A stretch of 64,000 nucleotides of DNA from Platanthera guangdongensis (Eukaryota > Streptophyta > Magnoliopsida > Asparagales > Orchidaceae), in the NCBI GenBank assembly GCA_039583875.1, contig CM077149.1, positions 22,271,194-22,335,193 on the forward strand. The letters run 5' to 3'. A program made the translations under genes and the position numbers. Shown in pieces: positions 54,800 through 64,000 of this stretch; the stretch's first letter is position 1; each line of letters begins with the position of its first letter. The notes below the pieces were generated by a model. That model was not told where the DNA came from and ran no database searches. It worked only from the letters and a program-made list of their open reading frames with translations.

Positions 54800-57700
54800 C
54801 TCCCCCTTGAAGTGAGAAGTGGTGACCAAGCCCAGCAAGCTGCGCAAGCGTTCAAAAGGCCCCTTCGACAGCGGCTTCGTGAAGATGTCAGCAAGATTAT
54901 CTTCACTCCGAACATGCCCGACCAGCAGAGATCCTTCCAACACCTTCTCCCTGATGAAATGGTGATCAATCTCTATATGCTTGGTCCTGGCGTGACACAC
55001 TGGATTGTTTACCAGTTTGAGAGCACTCTCATTGTCACCCCGGAGTAAAGTAGGCCCTTGCACTTCTTCATGAACATCCTCTATGAGTCTCCTCAACCAA
55101 ACGGCTTCCCGAGCAGCCAAGGCCGAAGCCTTATACTCCGCCTCCGTGGTTGAAACCGAAACCGAGTCCTGCTTCTTGCTACACCACGAGATGCTAGCTG
55201 AACCGCAAGTGAACACATAACCTGAAGTAGACCTTCGATCATCCGAATCACCGCCATAGTCAGCATCCGTGTACCCGAGCAACGCAAACTCCGCATCCCT
55301 TCCATAGAGGAGTCCCATCTCAGAAGTCACCTTGACATACTTCAGAATTCCCTTCGCCGCCACTAGATGAGATTGCCTTGGTTCAGCCATATACCGACTT
55401 ACTCGGCCAACAGCATAAGCGATATCCGGCCTTGTAATCGTCAGGTAAATCAAGCTCCCAACAAGAGCCCTGAACACCAAGGGATCAAGAAGAACCCTTC
55501 CCTCATCCCGTCGAAGCTTTAGCCCAGGTTCCAGTGGAGTAGAGCACTTCTTCCCTTCGCCCATGCCAAACCGCTTCACAATACGATCAGCATACCCTTT
55601 CTGGATAATGAGAATCCCGCACTCCTTCCTCTCCACTTCCAGACCAAGAAAGTGATGAAACTCTCCCAAGTCTTTCATCTCGAAGCGTATAGCAAGCTCT
55701 CCCCTGAGCCTTGCTACTTCCTCCTCCGAGTTCCCTGTGATGATCATATCATCCACATACAGCAGGACCAAGACTCTTAGCTCTCCCTTCTTCTTGACGA
55801 ACAAGCTTGAATCCGAGTTAGAAGCCAGGTATCCACAGAATTGCAAGTACTCTGCAATCTTCCCATACCACGCTCGAGGAGCTTGCTTCAACCCATAGAG
55901 AGCCTTCCTGAGTTTGCAGACATAGTCCGGATGCTTCTCAGAGACAAAACCAAGCGGCTGATCCATGAAGATGTCCTTGTCAATCTCTCCGTAAAGAAAG
56001 GCATTCTTCACATCGAGTTGCCACAACCTCCATCCCTTGCTAGCAGCCAAGGCGATCACCACTCTTACAGACGTCATCTTCGCAACTGGACTGAATGTCT
56101 CCTCATAGTCTTCTCCATACTGCTGTGAGAATCCTCTTGCGACCAGGCGAGCCTTGAATCGATCAATGCTCCCATCAGCCTTCTTCTTCAACTTATACAC
56201 CCACTTGAAAGTAACCGGAGTAACGCCATCAACCTTGGGCACAAGGTCCCAGGTTTCATTCTTCTTCAGAGCATCAATCTCTTCCTTCATGGCATCATCC
56301 CACTCCTTCACTCCAGTGGCCTCGTTGAAGTTTGCAGGCTCTCGCTCATCCAGAGGACCTGCAAAGAAGCAGGAGACAAAGCTCACTGCATTCCCATCAC
56401 AGTACCGAGCCGGTGGCTTAACCACCCTCTTCGATCTCCGAAGACATGGCTCCTTGCTCACGGCTTCCGTTGCTTCTTCAGGCTCCACTCCTACCTGGGG
56501 CAAGCAATGAGCAGTGCTCCCCCTGCTTCCTGAGCCAGAAGGCTCAGCCTCGGAGTTCGAAGCAACAGGAGCTGCTGGTGAAACAGCAAGCTCCTCTTCC
56601 AAGCCTTCAGCAGCCTCCACCGGTGCTTCCTCAACCTTGCTACTTCCGGTAGGCTCCACCGAGCCACCTCCATATGACGTCAGCTCGTCAAAGACAACGT
56701 CTCTTGACACCACGAACTTCTTCGTCACAGGGTCCATGCATTTCCATCCCTTCTTCCGCTCATCATAGCCAACAAAGACAAGTTTCCTTGCCTTCGCATC
56801 CATCTTTGTCCGTGAAGCATCCGGGACATGCACGTAGCAAGTTGAACCGAACACCCGAAGGTGTCCAACACTCGGCTTCTCCTTCAGCAACAGCTCAATA
56901 GGAGTCTTCATGTTGATAGGGCTGAGTGGCATCCGGTTGATAACATAAGCAGCACAAGACATTCCCTCCGCCCAAAAAGACCTCGGGATATCTTTCGCAT
57001 GCAGCCAGCATTTGCAGGTTTCCGTCAGATGACGGATCTTCCGCTCCGCTACCCCATTTTGTTGTGGAGTGTGAGCACATGTAAGCTCCCGTTGGTTCCC
57101 GTGCTTCCTGCAGAAGTTAGAAAACTCGGAAGAGACAAACTCCCCCCCGTTATCAGTTCTAAACTTCTTAATCCGCAAGCCAAGCCGGCCTTCTACCAAC
57201 TCCTTGAACTCCACGAACAAACGGAAGGCATCCGACTTCTCCTTTAAGAAGTACACCCAAGTATACCTTGAGTAGTCATCAACCAGGACAAGCATGTATT
57301 TGCTTCCACCAAGGCTGGCAGTAACAGTCGGTCCCATCAGGTCGCCATGAATACACTCCAATGGTTTCTTGCTCCTTGTTTGAGATTTATCAAACGGAAG
57401 GCGATGTGCCTTACCGTATTGAAAGCCCGCACAAACATGCCCATCACCAAAGGAGGACAACATCGGCAACCCCCTCACCAGACTTCTACTCGCCATTACC
57501 TTTAGCTTGTCCATGCCAACATGCCCCAGCCTCTCATGCCAGATAGCCGCACTATCATTGGCTCTCATCCTATCAACATAGGCACTGGTGGAAAGAACAA
57601 ACAAGTTCTTCACCCTCCTCCCAACATGAGCAACATCAGCCTTCACCGCTGATACGTTGCGAAGGAACCTCACGTCTGTTGGCCCAAACAGAACGTGATA

Positions 57701-58945
57701 CCCAGCGTCCACCGCGTTGGTCACCGAGAAGAGGTTCTTCTTCATGCCCGGCACGTGATACACACTCCTTAACGTGAGTGGCCCCTGATCACTACCCAAA
57801 GACACGACCCCCTCCTTCTCTACTGCATAAACAATATTATCAGCAGTGATAATAGCTTCATTACCTGAGTAAGCCTGCATGGAGGTGAACTTCGACTTGT
57901 CTCCGGTGAGGTGATGACCACACCCGGAGTCGACGATCCACTCGCTGTTGAAGTCCTCAGCAGATAAGGCCCGGACACAAGTGCCCGTCATGAAAGCTCC
58001 TCCCCATTCTGCTTCTTCACTTCGCGAGCAAGCTTCCTCCTTTCCCGCAGCATGCCCAGGCTGCAGTTTAACCTTGCAGTCCCGCTTGAAGTGCCCTCGC
58101 TGATGACACCGGTAGCACTTCAGATTCTTCTTCCAGTCCTTAGGAGCATTGCTCCTCTCCGGCGGATATGAAGTTGAAGCCTCCTTCTCAACAGCGGCCT
58201 GCACCTTCTTCTTCTTCTTCCCTTCCCATCCTTTCTTCTTGCCTGAGAAGAGAGCCTCGCTGCCTTCCTGATTTAGATTCACTCCAGCCATCTGCCTTGC
58301 TAAGCTCTCCTGCGAGGCAAGCAGATTCTCCAGCTCCAGCAGAGACGGCTGAGTAGCCCATCCTTGAACAGATGTAACAAAGGCCACATACTCCTTCCGC
58401 AAGCCGCGGAAAATGTGCCTTTTCATCTTTGCCTCAGAGATAGGCTCATCAGGATCCAGTGCCGACAGCTCAGCACACAAGCTCTTCATCTTTAAGAAGT
58501 ATTTGGAGATGGAAAGGTCTCCCTGAGTTGCCCTGGCCAACTCATTCTCTAGGAACTGAAGCCGCGCCACATTCTTCCTATTGAACAACTCATCAATGGT
58601 TGTCCAAATATCAGCAGCCGACTTACATCCAATGATGTGATCAAACAGTTCCGGAGAGACAACTCTCTTCAGAACGAACTCTGCCTTAGCATTTGTTCTT
58701 CTCCAGAGCCTCACCTGCTCAGCAGTACCGAAAGCAGCTGTAACGTCCTGTCTGTCGTCTCCACCGACAACTTCCCACAGCTCCTCGCCTAGAAGATAAC
58801 TCTTCATGCACGACTTCCACTTTTTATAGTTAGTCGGCGTTAAGAGTTCAATGCCCAGACCTCTTGCTAAGCTTCCTTCCATTGCAACCACCTGTTGGTA
58901 CCCTTCAGCAGCTCCGAGCAACAACACAGGTTGATCACCACTCAA
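54794..58945 (-). CDS. Element F Gag-Pol polyprotein
   Basis: 1383 residues in one frame, starting at ATG 58945, 65 bp after the primer site. Gag domain is residues 25-235 (KWKSCMKSYLLGEELWEVV). The knuckle CYRCHQRGHFKRDC is 277-290. Protease WIVDSGCGHH has Asp339. The integrase finger starts WHERLGHVGMDKL. The core triad is D535, D598 and E634. RT has [22 protein letters not shown] and YVDDMIITGNS. RNase H has YTDADYGGD, STTEAEYKASA and LADIFTKPL. The stop TGA is formed by the first bases of the 3' LTR. One oddity is residue 508, Phe in VCAGFQ where the integrase finger normally has its second Cys (element D keeps Cys). Confidence 0.95.
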   Translation of the reverse strand: MSGDQPVLLLGAAEGYQQVVAMEGSLARGLGIELLTPTNYKKWKSCMKSYLLGEELWEVVGGDDRQDVTAAFGTAEQVRLWRRTNAKAEFVLKRVVSPELFDHIIGCKSAADIWTTIDELFNRKNVARLQFLENELARATQGDLSISKYFLKMKSLCAELSALDPDEPISEAKMKRHIFRGLRKEYVAFVTSVQGWATQPSLLELENLLASQESLARQMAGVNLNQEGSEALFSGKKKGWEGKKKKKVQAAVEKEASTSYPPERSNAPKDWKKNLKCYRCHQRGHFKRDCKVKLQPGHAAGKEEACSRSEEAEWGGAFMTGTCVRALSAEDFNSEWIVDSGCGHHLTGDKSKFTSMQAYSGNEAIITADNIVYAVEKEGVVSLGSDQGPLTLRSVYHVPGMKKNLFSVTNAVDAGYHVLFGPTDVRFLRNVSAVKADVAHVGRRVKNLFVLSTSAYVDRMRANDSAAIWHERLGHVGMDKLKVMASRSLVRGLPMLSSFGDGHVCAGFQYGKAHRLPFDKSQTRSKKPLECIHGDLMGPTVTASLGGSKYMLVLVDDYSRYTWVYFLKEKSDAFRLFVEFKELVEGRLGLRIKKFRTDNGGEFVSSEFSNFCRKHGNQRELTCAHTPQQNGVAERKIRHLTETCKCWLHAKDIPRSFWAEGMSCAAYVINRMPLSPINMKTPIELLLKEKPSVGHLRVFGSTCYVHVPDASRTKMDAKARKLVFVGYDERKKGWKCMDPVTKKFVVSRDVVFDELTSYGGGSVEPTGSSKVEEAPVEAAEGLEEELAVSPAAPVASNSEAEPSGSGSRGSTAHCLPQVGVEPEEATEAVSKEPCLRRSKRVVKPPARYCDGNAVSFVSCFFAGPLDEREPANFNEATGVKEWDDAMKEEIDALKKNETWDLVPKVDGVTPVTFKWVYKLKKKADGSIDRFKARLVARGFSQQYGEDYEETFSPVAKMTSVRVVIALAASKGWRLWQLDVKNAFLYGEIDKDIFMDQPLGFVSEKHPDYVCKLRKALYGLKQAPRAWYGKIAEYLQFCGYLASNSDSSLFVKKKGELRVLVLLYVDDMIITGNSEEEVARLRGELAIRFEMKDLGEFHHFLGLEVERKECGILIIQKGYADRIVKRFGMGEGKKCSTPLEPGLKLRRDEGRVLLDPLVFRALVGSLIYLTITRPDIAYAVGRVSRYMAEPRQSHLVAAKGILKYVKVTSEMGLLYGRDAEFALLGYTDADYGGDSDDRRSTSGYVFTCGSASISWCSKKQDSVSVSTTEAEYKASALAAREAVWLRRLIEDVHEEVQGPTLLRGDNESALKLVNNPVCHARTKHIEIDHHFIREKVLEGSLLVGHVRSEDNLADIFTKPLSKGPFERLRSLLGLVTTSHFKGEC
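54800..54812 (-). other. Element F polypurine tract
   Basis: Minus strand CTTCAAGGGGGAG directly before the 3' LTR. It also codes the last residues of the polyprotein, whose stop codon lies in the LTR. Confidence 0.88.
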
Positions 58946-59010
58946 TCACTGAGTAACAACGCTGGTTGACCTCCGCTCACGCAACTGAACCTCCGCAACC
59001 TCAGAAACCT

Positions 59011-59023
59011 GCCTCTGATACCA
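59011..59023 (-). other. Element F primer-binding site
   Basis: Minus strand TGGTATCAGAGGC immediately after the 5' LTR, complementary to initiator-Met tRNA. Confidence 0.9.
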
Positions 59024-60538
59024 TGTTAAATTTTCTCAACGTGGTCAGCAAGATAGCCCAAACACCAAATTAATATCTTCGGAACTACCCAGTTCGCACG
59101 CTGAACCTGCGGAAAACCCAAGGACTAGAGGTTGCACCCAACAAAACAATGGAAGCACAAGAAGGTCTTATTATGCATTCACTTCTTTACAATCCGAGGC
59201 ATACATAGCGAGACATGATTTCGCTAGTATTACAGCTGTAAACAGAAAGGACCAAAAAACAAGCCGGGCGGACAGCACTCCAGTCCGCCGAGACCGCGAG
59301 GTCGCCGAGACCGCCGAGACCGCTGAGCTCGCCCAAGCTATGCTGCAAACCGCCGAATACCACGGAGTCCGCCGAGACCGCGAGGCCGCGCGGACAGACC
59401 GTTATTCGCCTCCTGCTGAACCCGAACTGAGGAACTCCCCTACCCGCCTGAAGCTGGCGGACAGGTTATTGAAGCTGGGAAAGTTGAAACAGAACTGACA
59501 AGCCGCAGAGCGACCTCCTGCTGAGTCCGCAGAGACCGCACACTTCCAAGCACTGACCGAAGTCACAGCCAAACTCCTGGCTCCTTGAAGTTATCCGCGC
59601 GACGTTACTTAGGTTACTGTAGATGTGCCAGGGGGGTCCTATTTATAGGCAAGGTGAGGAGTGTGGTCACCGCCCAAGAGATAGCGACACCGCCCCAGTC
59701 CGCGCGAACACAAACGACTGTCCGCTCAGTCCGTGAGGACTTAGCCAGTCACCAAGGGAAACCGCCAGGAGCAAGGCAACCATTGACGAACCCTCTCCAG
59801 TCCGCCCAAGCTAAGCGGACAAGGCACCAGCCCGCAAAGCTCCAACCACTGCAGGACAGCACCCTCTTCAAAGGCAGTCCGCACCAACCCGAGGCAGTCC
59901 GCAAGACTCACACCTCAATCCGCCACAAGTCCACGACCAAAGGCAAACAGCAACAGTCCGCCCGGTCACAGCGAACTTCGCGGATACGGCGGACACCATG
60001 AACTTGACACCAAGTGTGACCAAGTCCAAAACCATCAAGGGCCAGTGCGAGCATGGCGGACACAAAGTCCCATCCGCCAAACACCCTAGCACAGACCGCA
60101 ACCAGTCCGCGAGCTCCTCGCACTTGTCCAACACAGCAGCTTCCTCCCGGACTCCAAACACCAGTCTGCCAACCGGTCTCCACAGCAAGACCTGCTGTAA
60201 CACCTGAGCTCGACAAGGCCCAGTCCGCAACAGCCCAAACCGCGGACACACCAGTCCGCAAGGCTTCCCGCGAACTCGAACCAACCCGCCAATAGCGCAA
60301 GCTTGCACCCGCGACCACTGAGCAAAGCATCAGCCCGCAAGCCTCTCTATCCGCAGATACCAGGCCGTACCAAACCGCGGACTCCATGCAACAACCCGCT
60401 CAGAACACAGCCGGCTTCCACCAGACTTTTCACCAGGCCGCAACCTCAGTCCGCCCAGTCCGCCCAGTCCGCCAACGCTGTCCGCCACAGGCCGCGCGGC
60501 CTGTCCCGTCACCCACTTCCACTTCACAAATTTCAACA
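59024..60538 (-). repeat. Element F 5' LTR
   Basis: 1515 bp, minus-strand orientation, TG (60538) to CA (59024). It carries one extra GCCGAGACC unit near 59296 compared with the other LTR. Confidence 0.94.
59640..59647 (-). promoter_or_regulatory. TATA box of element F LTR
   Basis: Minus strand GCCTATAAATAGGACC, identical to element D's core promoter. The other LTR copy is at 53901-53908. Confidence 0.75.
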
Positions 60539-60543
60539 GCTTT

Positions 60544-62960
60544 CCCCTCTTGTCACAGGATTTGGGTTAACAATAACTACTCAATTTGGTGCTACCATTA
60601 AGATCTTACGTAGTAACAAGGACCATGAGTATATTGACGCCCGCCTTGAGATATATGTGAGTGATTTCAACCTCATACATCAAACCTCCGGTGTTTACAC
60701 CCCTGCTCAGAATGGGATGAGCGCAAGAATCAATACCTCTTTGAGGTGGCTGGATGTCTTCTCCTCCGGATGCATCTCCTGAAATATTATTGGGGTGATG
60801 TTGTTCTCACCACTGCCTACCTCATCAATCGTCTTCCTTTGCGTGTTCTTGGGTTTCATACTCCTCTAACCACATTGGGGGTTCGTCTTACTTCTCTCTC
60901 TCATCAGGTCTTGTGATGCATATGTTTTGTTCACACTCATCGTAAGACCAAACTTGATCCCCGTGCTCTAAAATGTATATTTATTGGCTACTCTCCTACA
61001 CATAAGGGCTATAAGTGCTTTCATCTTGTTACCAAGCAAACATTTGTTATTATAGATGTCACCTTCCGGGAATCAGAGACTTATTATGGGACCTCTCTTC
61101 AGGGGGAGACGAGTACTACAAAAGTGAGTTCCCCTATTTCTGTTCATTTGCCTATTTCACCTCCCTCTATGTTGCCTCCTTCTATCCCTTGTGATTCAGT
61201 GCCCCCACTAGCTTCTGGGAACCCAGTGATTCCTCCTCTACTACAGGTTTACATGCATCATAGGAGGGGCACGAACACACCAGCCATTGCTACTCAACCT
61301 AGGCCATCATTTGATCCATTGTCAGGCACCGATAAAGATCATTCTGCTTCTACCCAACATCCTCTCTCATTTTGTGACTTGTGACCCTTTGTCTCCTTCA
61401 CATAGAGCATTTGTCACCTCCTACTCCTCCATATCTAGTCCTATCTCTTGGCAGGAAGCCGTTGAGCATAGCGAGTAGAAGGTACCCATGTTGGAGGAAA
61501 TAGGAGCCCTTGACAAGAATCATACTTGGGATCTTATACATCTCCCTAAGGGGAAAATAGTTGTGGAATGTAAGTGGGTCTTCTATGTGAAGCAAAACTC
61601 TAAAGGCTTTGTTGAACGGTACAAAGTCAGGTTGGTGGCTAGAGGATATACACAAACAGCTGGTATCGACTATCAAGAGAAATTTGTTCCGGTTGCTAAA
61701 ATGAACTCTATCAGGATCTCGTTCTTGTGTGTTGTGTAAAGATTTGAGTCTCCTTCAGTTGAACGTGAAGAATGCATTTCTCCACGGTGATATTAGGAGG
61801 AAATCTACATGTCCCTGCCTCTTGGTGTTCTCCAAAAAGGGTTGGTAGGGAAAGTTTGCAGGTTGAAGAAAGCCTTATATGGCTTGAAGTAGTCTTCACG
61901 TGCTTGGTTTGGGAGATTTCACCGGACAATGATTTCTTTTGAATACAAACAAAGCAATGTTGTTCACACCTTATTTGTGAAACACGTGAAGGATAAGGTG
62001 GCTGCTCTTATTGTTTATGTGGATGATATAGTGATAACCGGTGATGATACAAAAGAAGTTGAACTCCTAAAGTCTAGATTGGGTAAAGAATTTGAAGTGA
62101 AGGATCTTGGACCTCTCAAGTACTTTCTTGGCATTGAGGTGACCAGATCGAAACATGGGATCTTTATATCTCAAAGGAAGTATGTTCAGGATTTGTTTGA
62201 GACAACTGGAATACTAGGGTGTACGCCAGCAGACACCCCAATTGAGGTCAATCACAAGCTAGAAAGGGATGGCGAAGAAGTTGTTGATGACATACTGGGT
62301 TTTCAACGACTGGCGGGGAATCTTATCTATTTATCCCACACTCTTCTGGACATATCTTATGATGTGGGGGTCCATAGTCAGTACATGCACTCACCTAAAT
62401 CACATCACCTGGATGCTGCCTAAAGAGTCCTAAGGTATCTCAAATCCTCTCTTGCCAAGGGAATATTGTTCTCACCCAATGAGGCATTGATTGTATAAGT
62501 CTATACTGATGCGGACTGGGCAGGTTCAATTGACGATCGGAGGTCGACATCAGGGTATTGCTCTCTTATTGGGGGCAATTTGGCGACCTAGAGGAGCAAG
62601 AAAAAATACGTTGTAGCCAGATCCAGCACAGAGCCCGAGTTCTGCGCTATGACACAGGGGATATGTAAATGATTGCGGATTCAGTCGGTCATGATGGACC
62701 TTGATATAGAGTGTGTTTGTCCAATCAGGATCTACTGTGATAATAAAGCTGCTATCAGTATTGCCCACAATCCGGTCCAACATGATCGCACAAACACGTG
62801 GAGATCTACATGCATTTCATTAAGGAAACATAGTTAGGGGGATCGTGAATACCCCTTTTGTTCCATCAAACAAGAAGCTTGCAGATATGCTTACCAAGGG
62901 GCTGAGTCAGATCTCATTTGATAGAATACTGAGCAAGTTGGGCATGACAAACATTACACG
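60544..62960 (+). pseudogene. Element G pol: integrase end, RT, RNase H, decayed
   Basis: The integrase remnant TQFGATIKILRSNKDHEYID near 60575-60640 has lost the second catalytic Asp (RSNKD for RSDNG), and near 60710 QNGMSARIN has lost the Glu. RT covers ECKWVFYVKQNSKG near 61570, NVKNAFLHGD near 61765 and YVDDIVITGDD near 62020. RNase H covers YTDADWAGSIDDRRSTSGY near 62505 and IYCDNKAAISIAHNPVQHDR near 62730. Stops or shifts occur near 61740, 61890, 62420, 62495, 62590 and 62670. Clearly dead. Confidence 0.85.
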
Positions 62961-62966
62961 TCCAAC

Positions 62967-62978
62967 TTGAGGGGGGAG
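62967..62978 (+). other. Element G polypurine tract
   Basis: CTTGAGGGGGGAG-type run (about 62966-62978) directly before TGTTGGAAAATG. Confidence 0.82.
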
Positions 62979-63172
62979 TGTTGGAAAATGTGTTTTTTTA
63001 TATTTATATTTAATATGTGTTAGAGTTATTAGTATTTAAATATTATTATCATTTAGAAGTTTAGTCCCACACCGCCTATCAGTGTTGAGAGTCATGTTGT
63101 GTTTCTTATATAATTCCCCCATTGTGGAAGAATAAAATTGCACCTAAAATTTCATTTCCATCTATTTCTATA
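62979..63172 (+). repeat. Element G LTR, about 194 bp
   Basis: A short AT-rich LTR starting TGTTGGAAAATG after the polypurine tract. It contains TATATAATTC near 63108. Its right end is placed where a primer-site-like sequence begins. Unlike the other LTRs it has no palindrome array. Confidence 0.65.
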
Positions 63173-63184
63173 TAGTATCAAAGG
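63173..63184 (+). other. Primer-site-like sequence after the element G LTR
   Basis: TAGTATCAAAGG resembles the initiator-Met primer site TGGTATCAGAGC with three changes. A primer site is expected after a 5' LTR, not a 3' LTR. Confidence 0.45.
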
Positions 63185-63216
63185 ATCGATCTGAAACCTA
63201 AAACTAATATTCCGTC

Positions 63217-64000
63217 TGTTGGATCCCTTGTTGGATTTGGGATAGGTTCACTAATTAGGATGTTTGACCACCTTGTATAGCCAGGGTCATGACTTTGTGT
63301 CTTAGAGTTTAGGCTAAGTCCTTAGATTCAACCTTGATGGACCAGCCAACAGAAGACTGCAGAAGACTCAAAGACTTAGAAGAAAATCAAGTTCCGGAAA
63401 ATGAGTTAGACGTTCGTCGAACTAAGCTTGACGAAAGTAGTACTCCGCTCGACGAACTCAGAGTAAATTCTCTGAGTTGAGCTCAACGATATTCGAGCTC
63501 AGTTCGACGAATTCTGGGTGATCAACTTCAACACATTAAGTCCAGAATCCCTTCTCTGAACTCAGGTCGACGAAGTTACATTATCAGCTAGACGAACTTA
63601 GAGCACAGAAATGGGAAGTTCTTCACAGAAAGCAGTTAGCTGATCTCAGGTTGACAAACTTAGTTCTCAGGATGACGAACAAGGATTCCCAGGTCGATGA
63701 ACAAGATTTCTCTGGTCGATGAACTCTGGACTCAGGTCGACGAAATCTGTTCTTTGCTCGACGAATTCTGTGCAGATCGAGACTTGAATTTTCCCTTCTT
63801 CTTTTCCTTATTTTATTGCAGTAATTCCTGAATAATCAATGCTTATATTCTCTGGAAATATCCGTTAGTGGCAGCATTGATTATGGTATTCATCAGGATT
63901 ATTACTTGCCATTTTTAATAGGATAGTTAGGGAAATCCATTAATGCAATATTCTCTCCAGCCAGATTTTCATTCTCCAAGTAGTCAGCATTTAATGCAGA
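63217..64000 (+). repeat. Start of another Sirevirus-like LTR (element H), runs off the window
   Basis: TGTTGGATCC at 63217 is not preceded by a polypurine tract. The sequence continues with an array of TCGACGAA motifs and an AT-rich stretch, in the style of element A's LTR. No coding sequence is reached before the window ends. The exact start could be about 12 bp further right (TGTTGGATTTGGG). Confidence 0.5.
63409..63770 (+). repeat. TCGACGAA/TTCGTCGA array in LTR H
   Basis: More than ten TCGACGAA or TGACGAA motifs and some TTCGTCGA inverted partners occur at irregular spacing, often next to CTCAG. This is the counterpart of the CTCGAG array in element A. Confidence 0.75.

Larger units (their letters stand above)
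53293..60538 (-). mobile_element. Element F: intact Ty1/Copia retrotransposon on the minus strand
   Basis: It is bounded by LTRs with target duplications GCTTT at 53288-53292 and 60539-60543. The internal region codes one uninterrupted 1383-residue polyprotein. The LTRs (1507 and 1515 bp) differ at about 10 bases plus a 9-bp and a 1-bp indel by eye (about 0.7%). It shares primer site type, polypurine tract, core promoter and coding homology with element D. Confidence 0.95.
60544..63172 (+). mobile_element. Element G: decayed Ty1/Copia element, 5' part missing
   Basis: It begins inside the integrase core at the right edge of F and keeps RT, RNase H, the polypurine tract and a short 3' LTR. 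Sequence to the left of F (before 53288) is antisense gypsy, not Copia. G's truncation point therefore lies at or very near F's target site. Confidence 0.8.

Overview
This window is flowering-plant nuclear DNA made almost entirely of LTR retrotransposons. I found no host gene, tRNA, rRNA or CRISPR array. The plant assignment rests on the element types: a Sirevirus-like Copia element with an extra 3' ORF, a Tekay/Del-like chromovirus, TAT-like Ty3/Gypsy gag remains with a TGGCGCC primer-binding site, and initiator-Met primer sites at most other elements. Species cannot be named. The density and nesting suggest heterochromatin.

Positions 1-38556 are one old Sirevirus-like copy (element A) broken by nested insertions. 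Its pol is split by Copia element B (3975-9427, 5-bp target duplication CAGCG/CAGCA). Its env-like ORF is split by Copia element C (10321-27968, duplication GCTGA). C is itself split by gypsy chromovirus E (14556-24055, duplication ACTGG). A's 3' LTR is split by the non-autonomous Copia element D (31638-37727, duplication TCAAA). Taking the insertions out rejoins A's and C's reading frames. LTR-pair divergence counted by eye agrees with the nesting: B about 4%, C about 2%, E about 1.5%, D about 0.4%.

Positions 38557-53292 are a mosaic of decayed TAT-like fragments: gag copies in both orientations, an 80-90 bp GC-rich minisatellite, a truncated antisense LTR related to E, a minus-strand LTR with its primer site, a Sirevirus-like LTR, and an ORF resembling the Transposase_28 'gypsy type transposon' domain. 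Positions 53293-60538 hold an intact minus-strand Copia element F (1383-residue polyprotein, duplication GCTTT), the autonomous relative of D. Then come a decayed Copia element G (60544-63172) and the start of another Sirevirus-like LTR (H, 63217 to the end).

Main observations: (1) E appears to start its Gag in the LTR with an 8-codon exon spliced across the primer-binding site. The exon and its donor are also present in the diverged antisense LTR at 40887-40910. (2) A 77-nt GT-AG intron would join E's gag and pol into one frame. (3) D keeps a long open Gag-integrase frame although protease and RT are deleted and all three integrase catalytic acids are replaced, yet it has the most similar LTR pair. 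(4) Each LTR family carries its own array of short GC-rich palindromes upstream of its TATA box.
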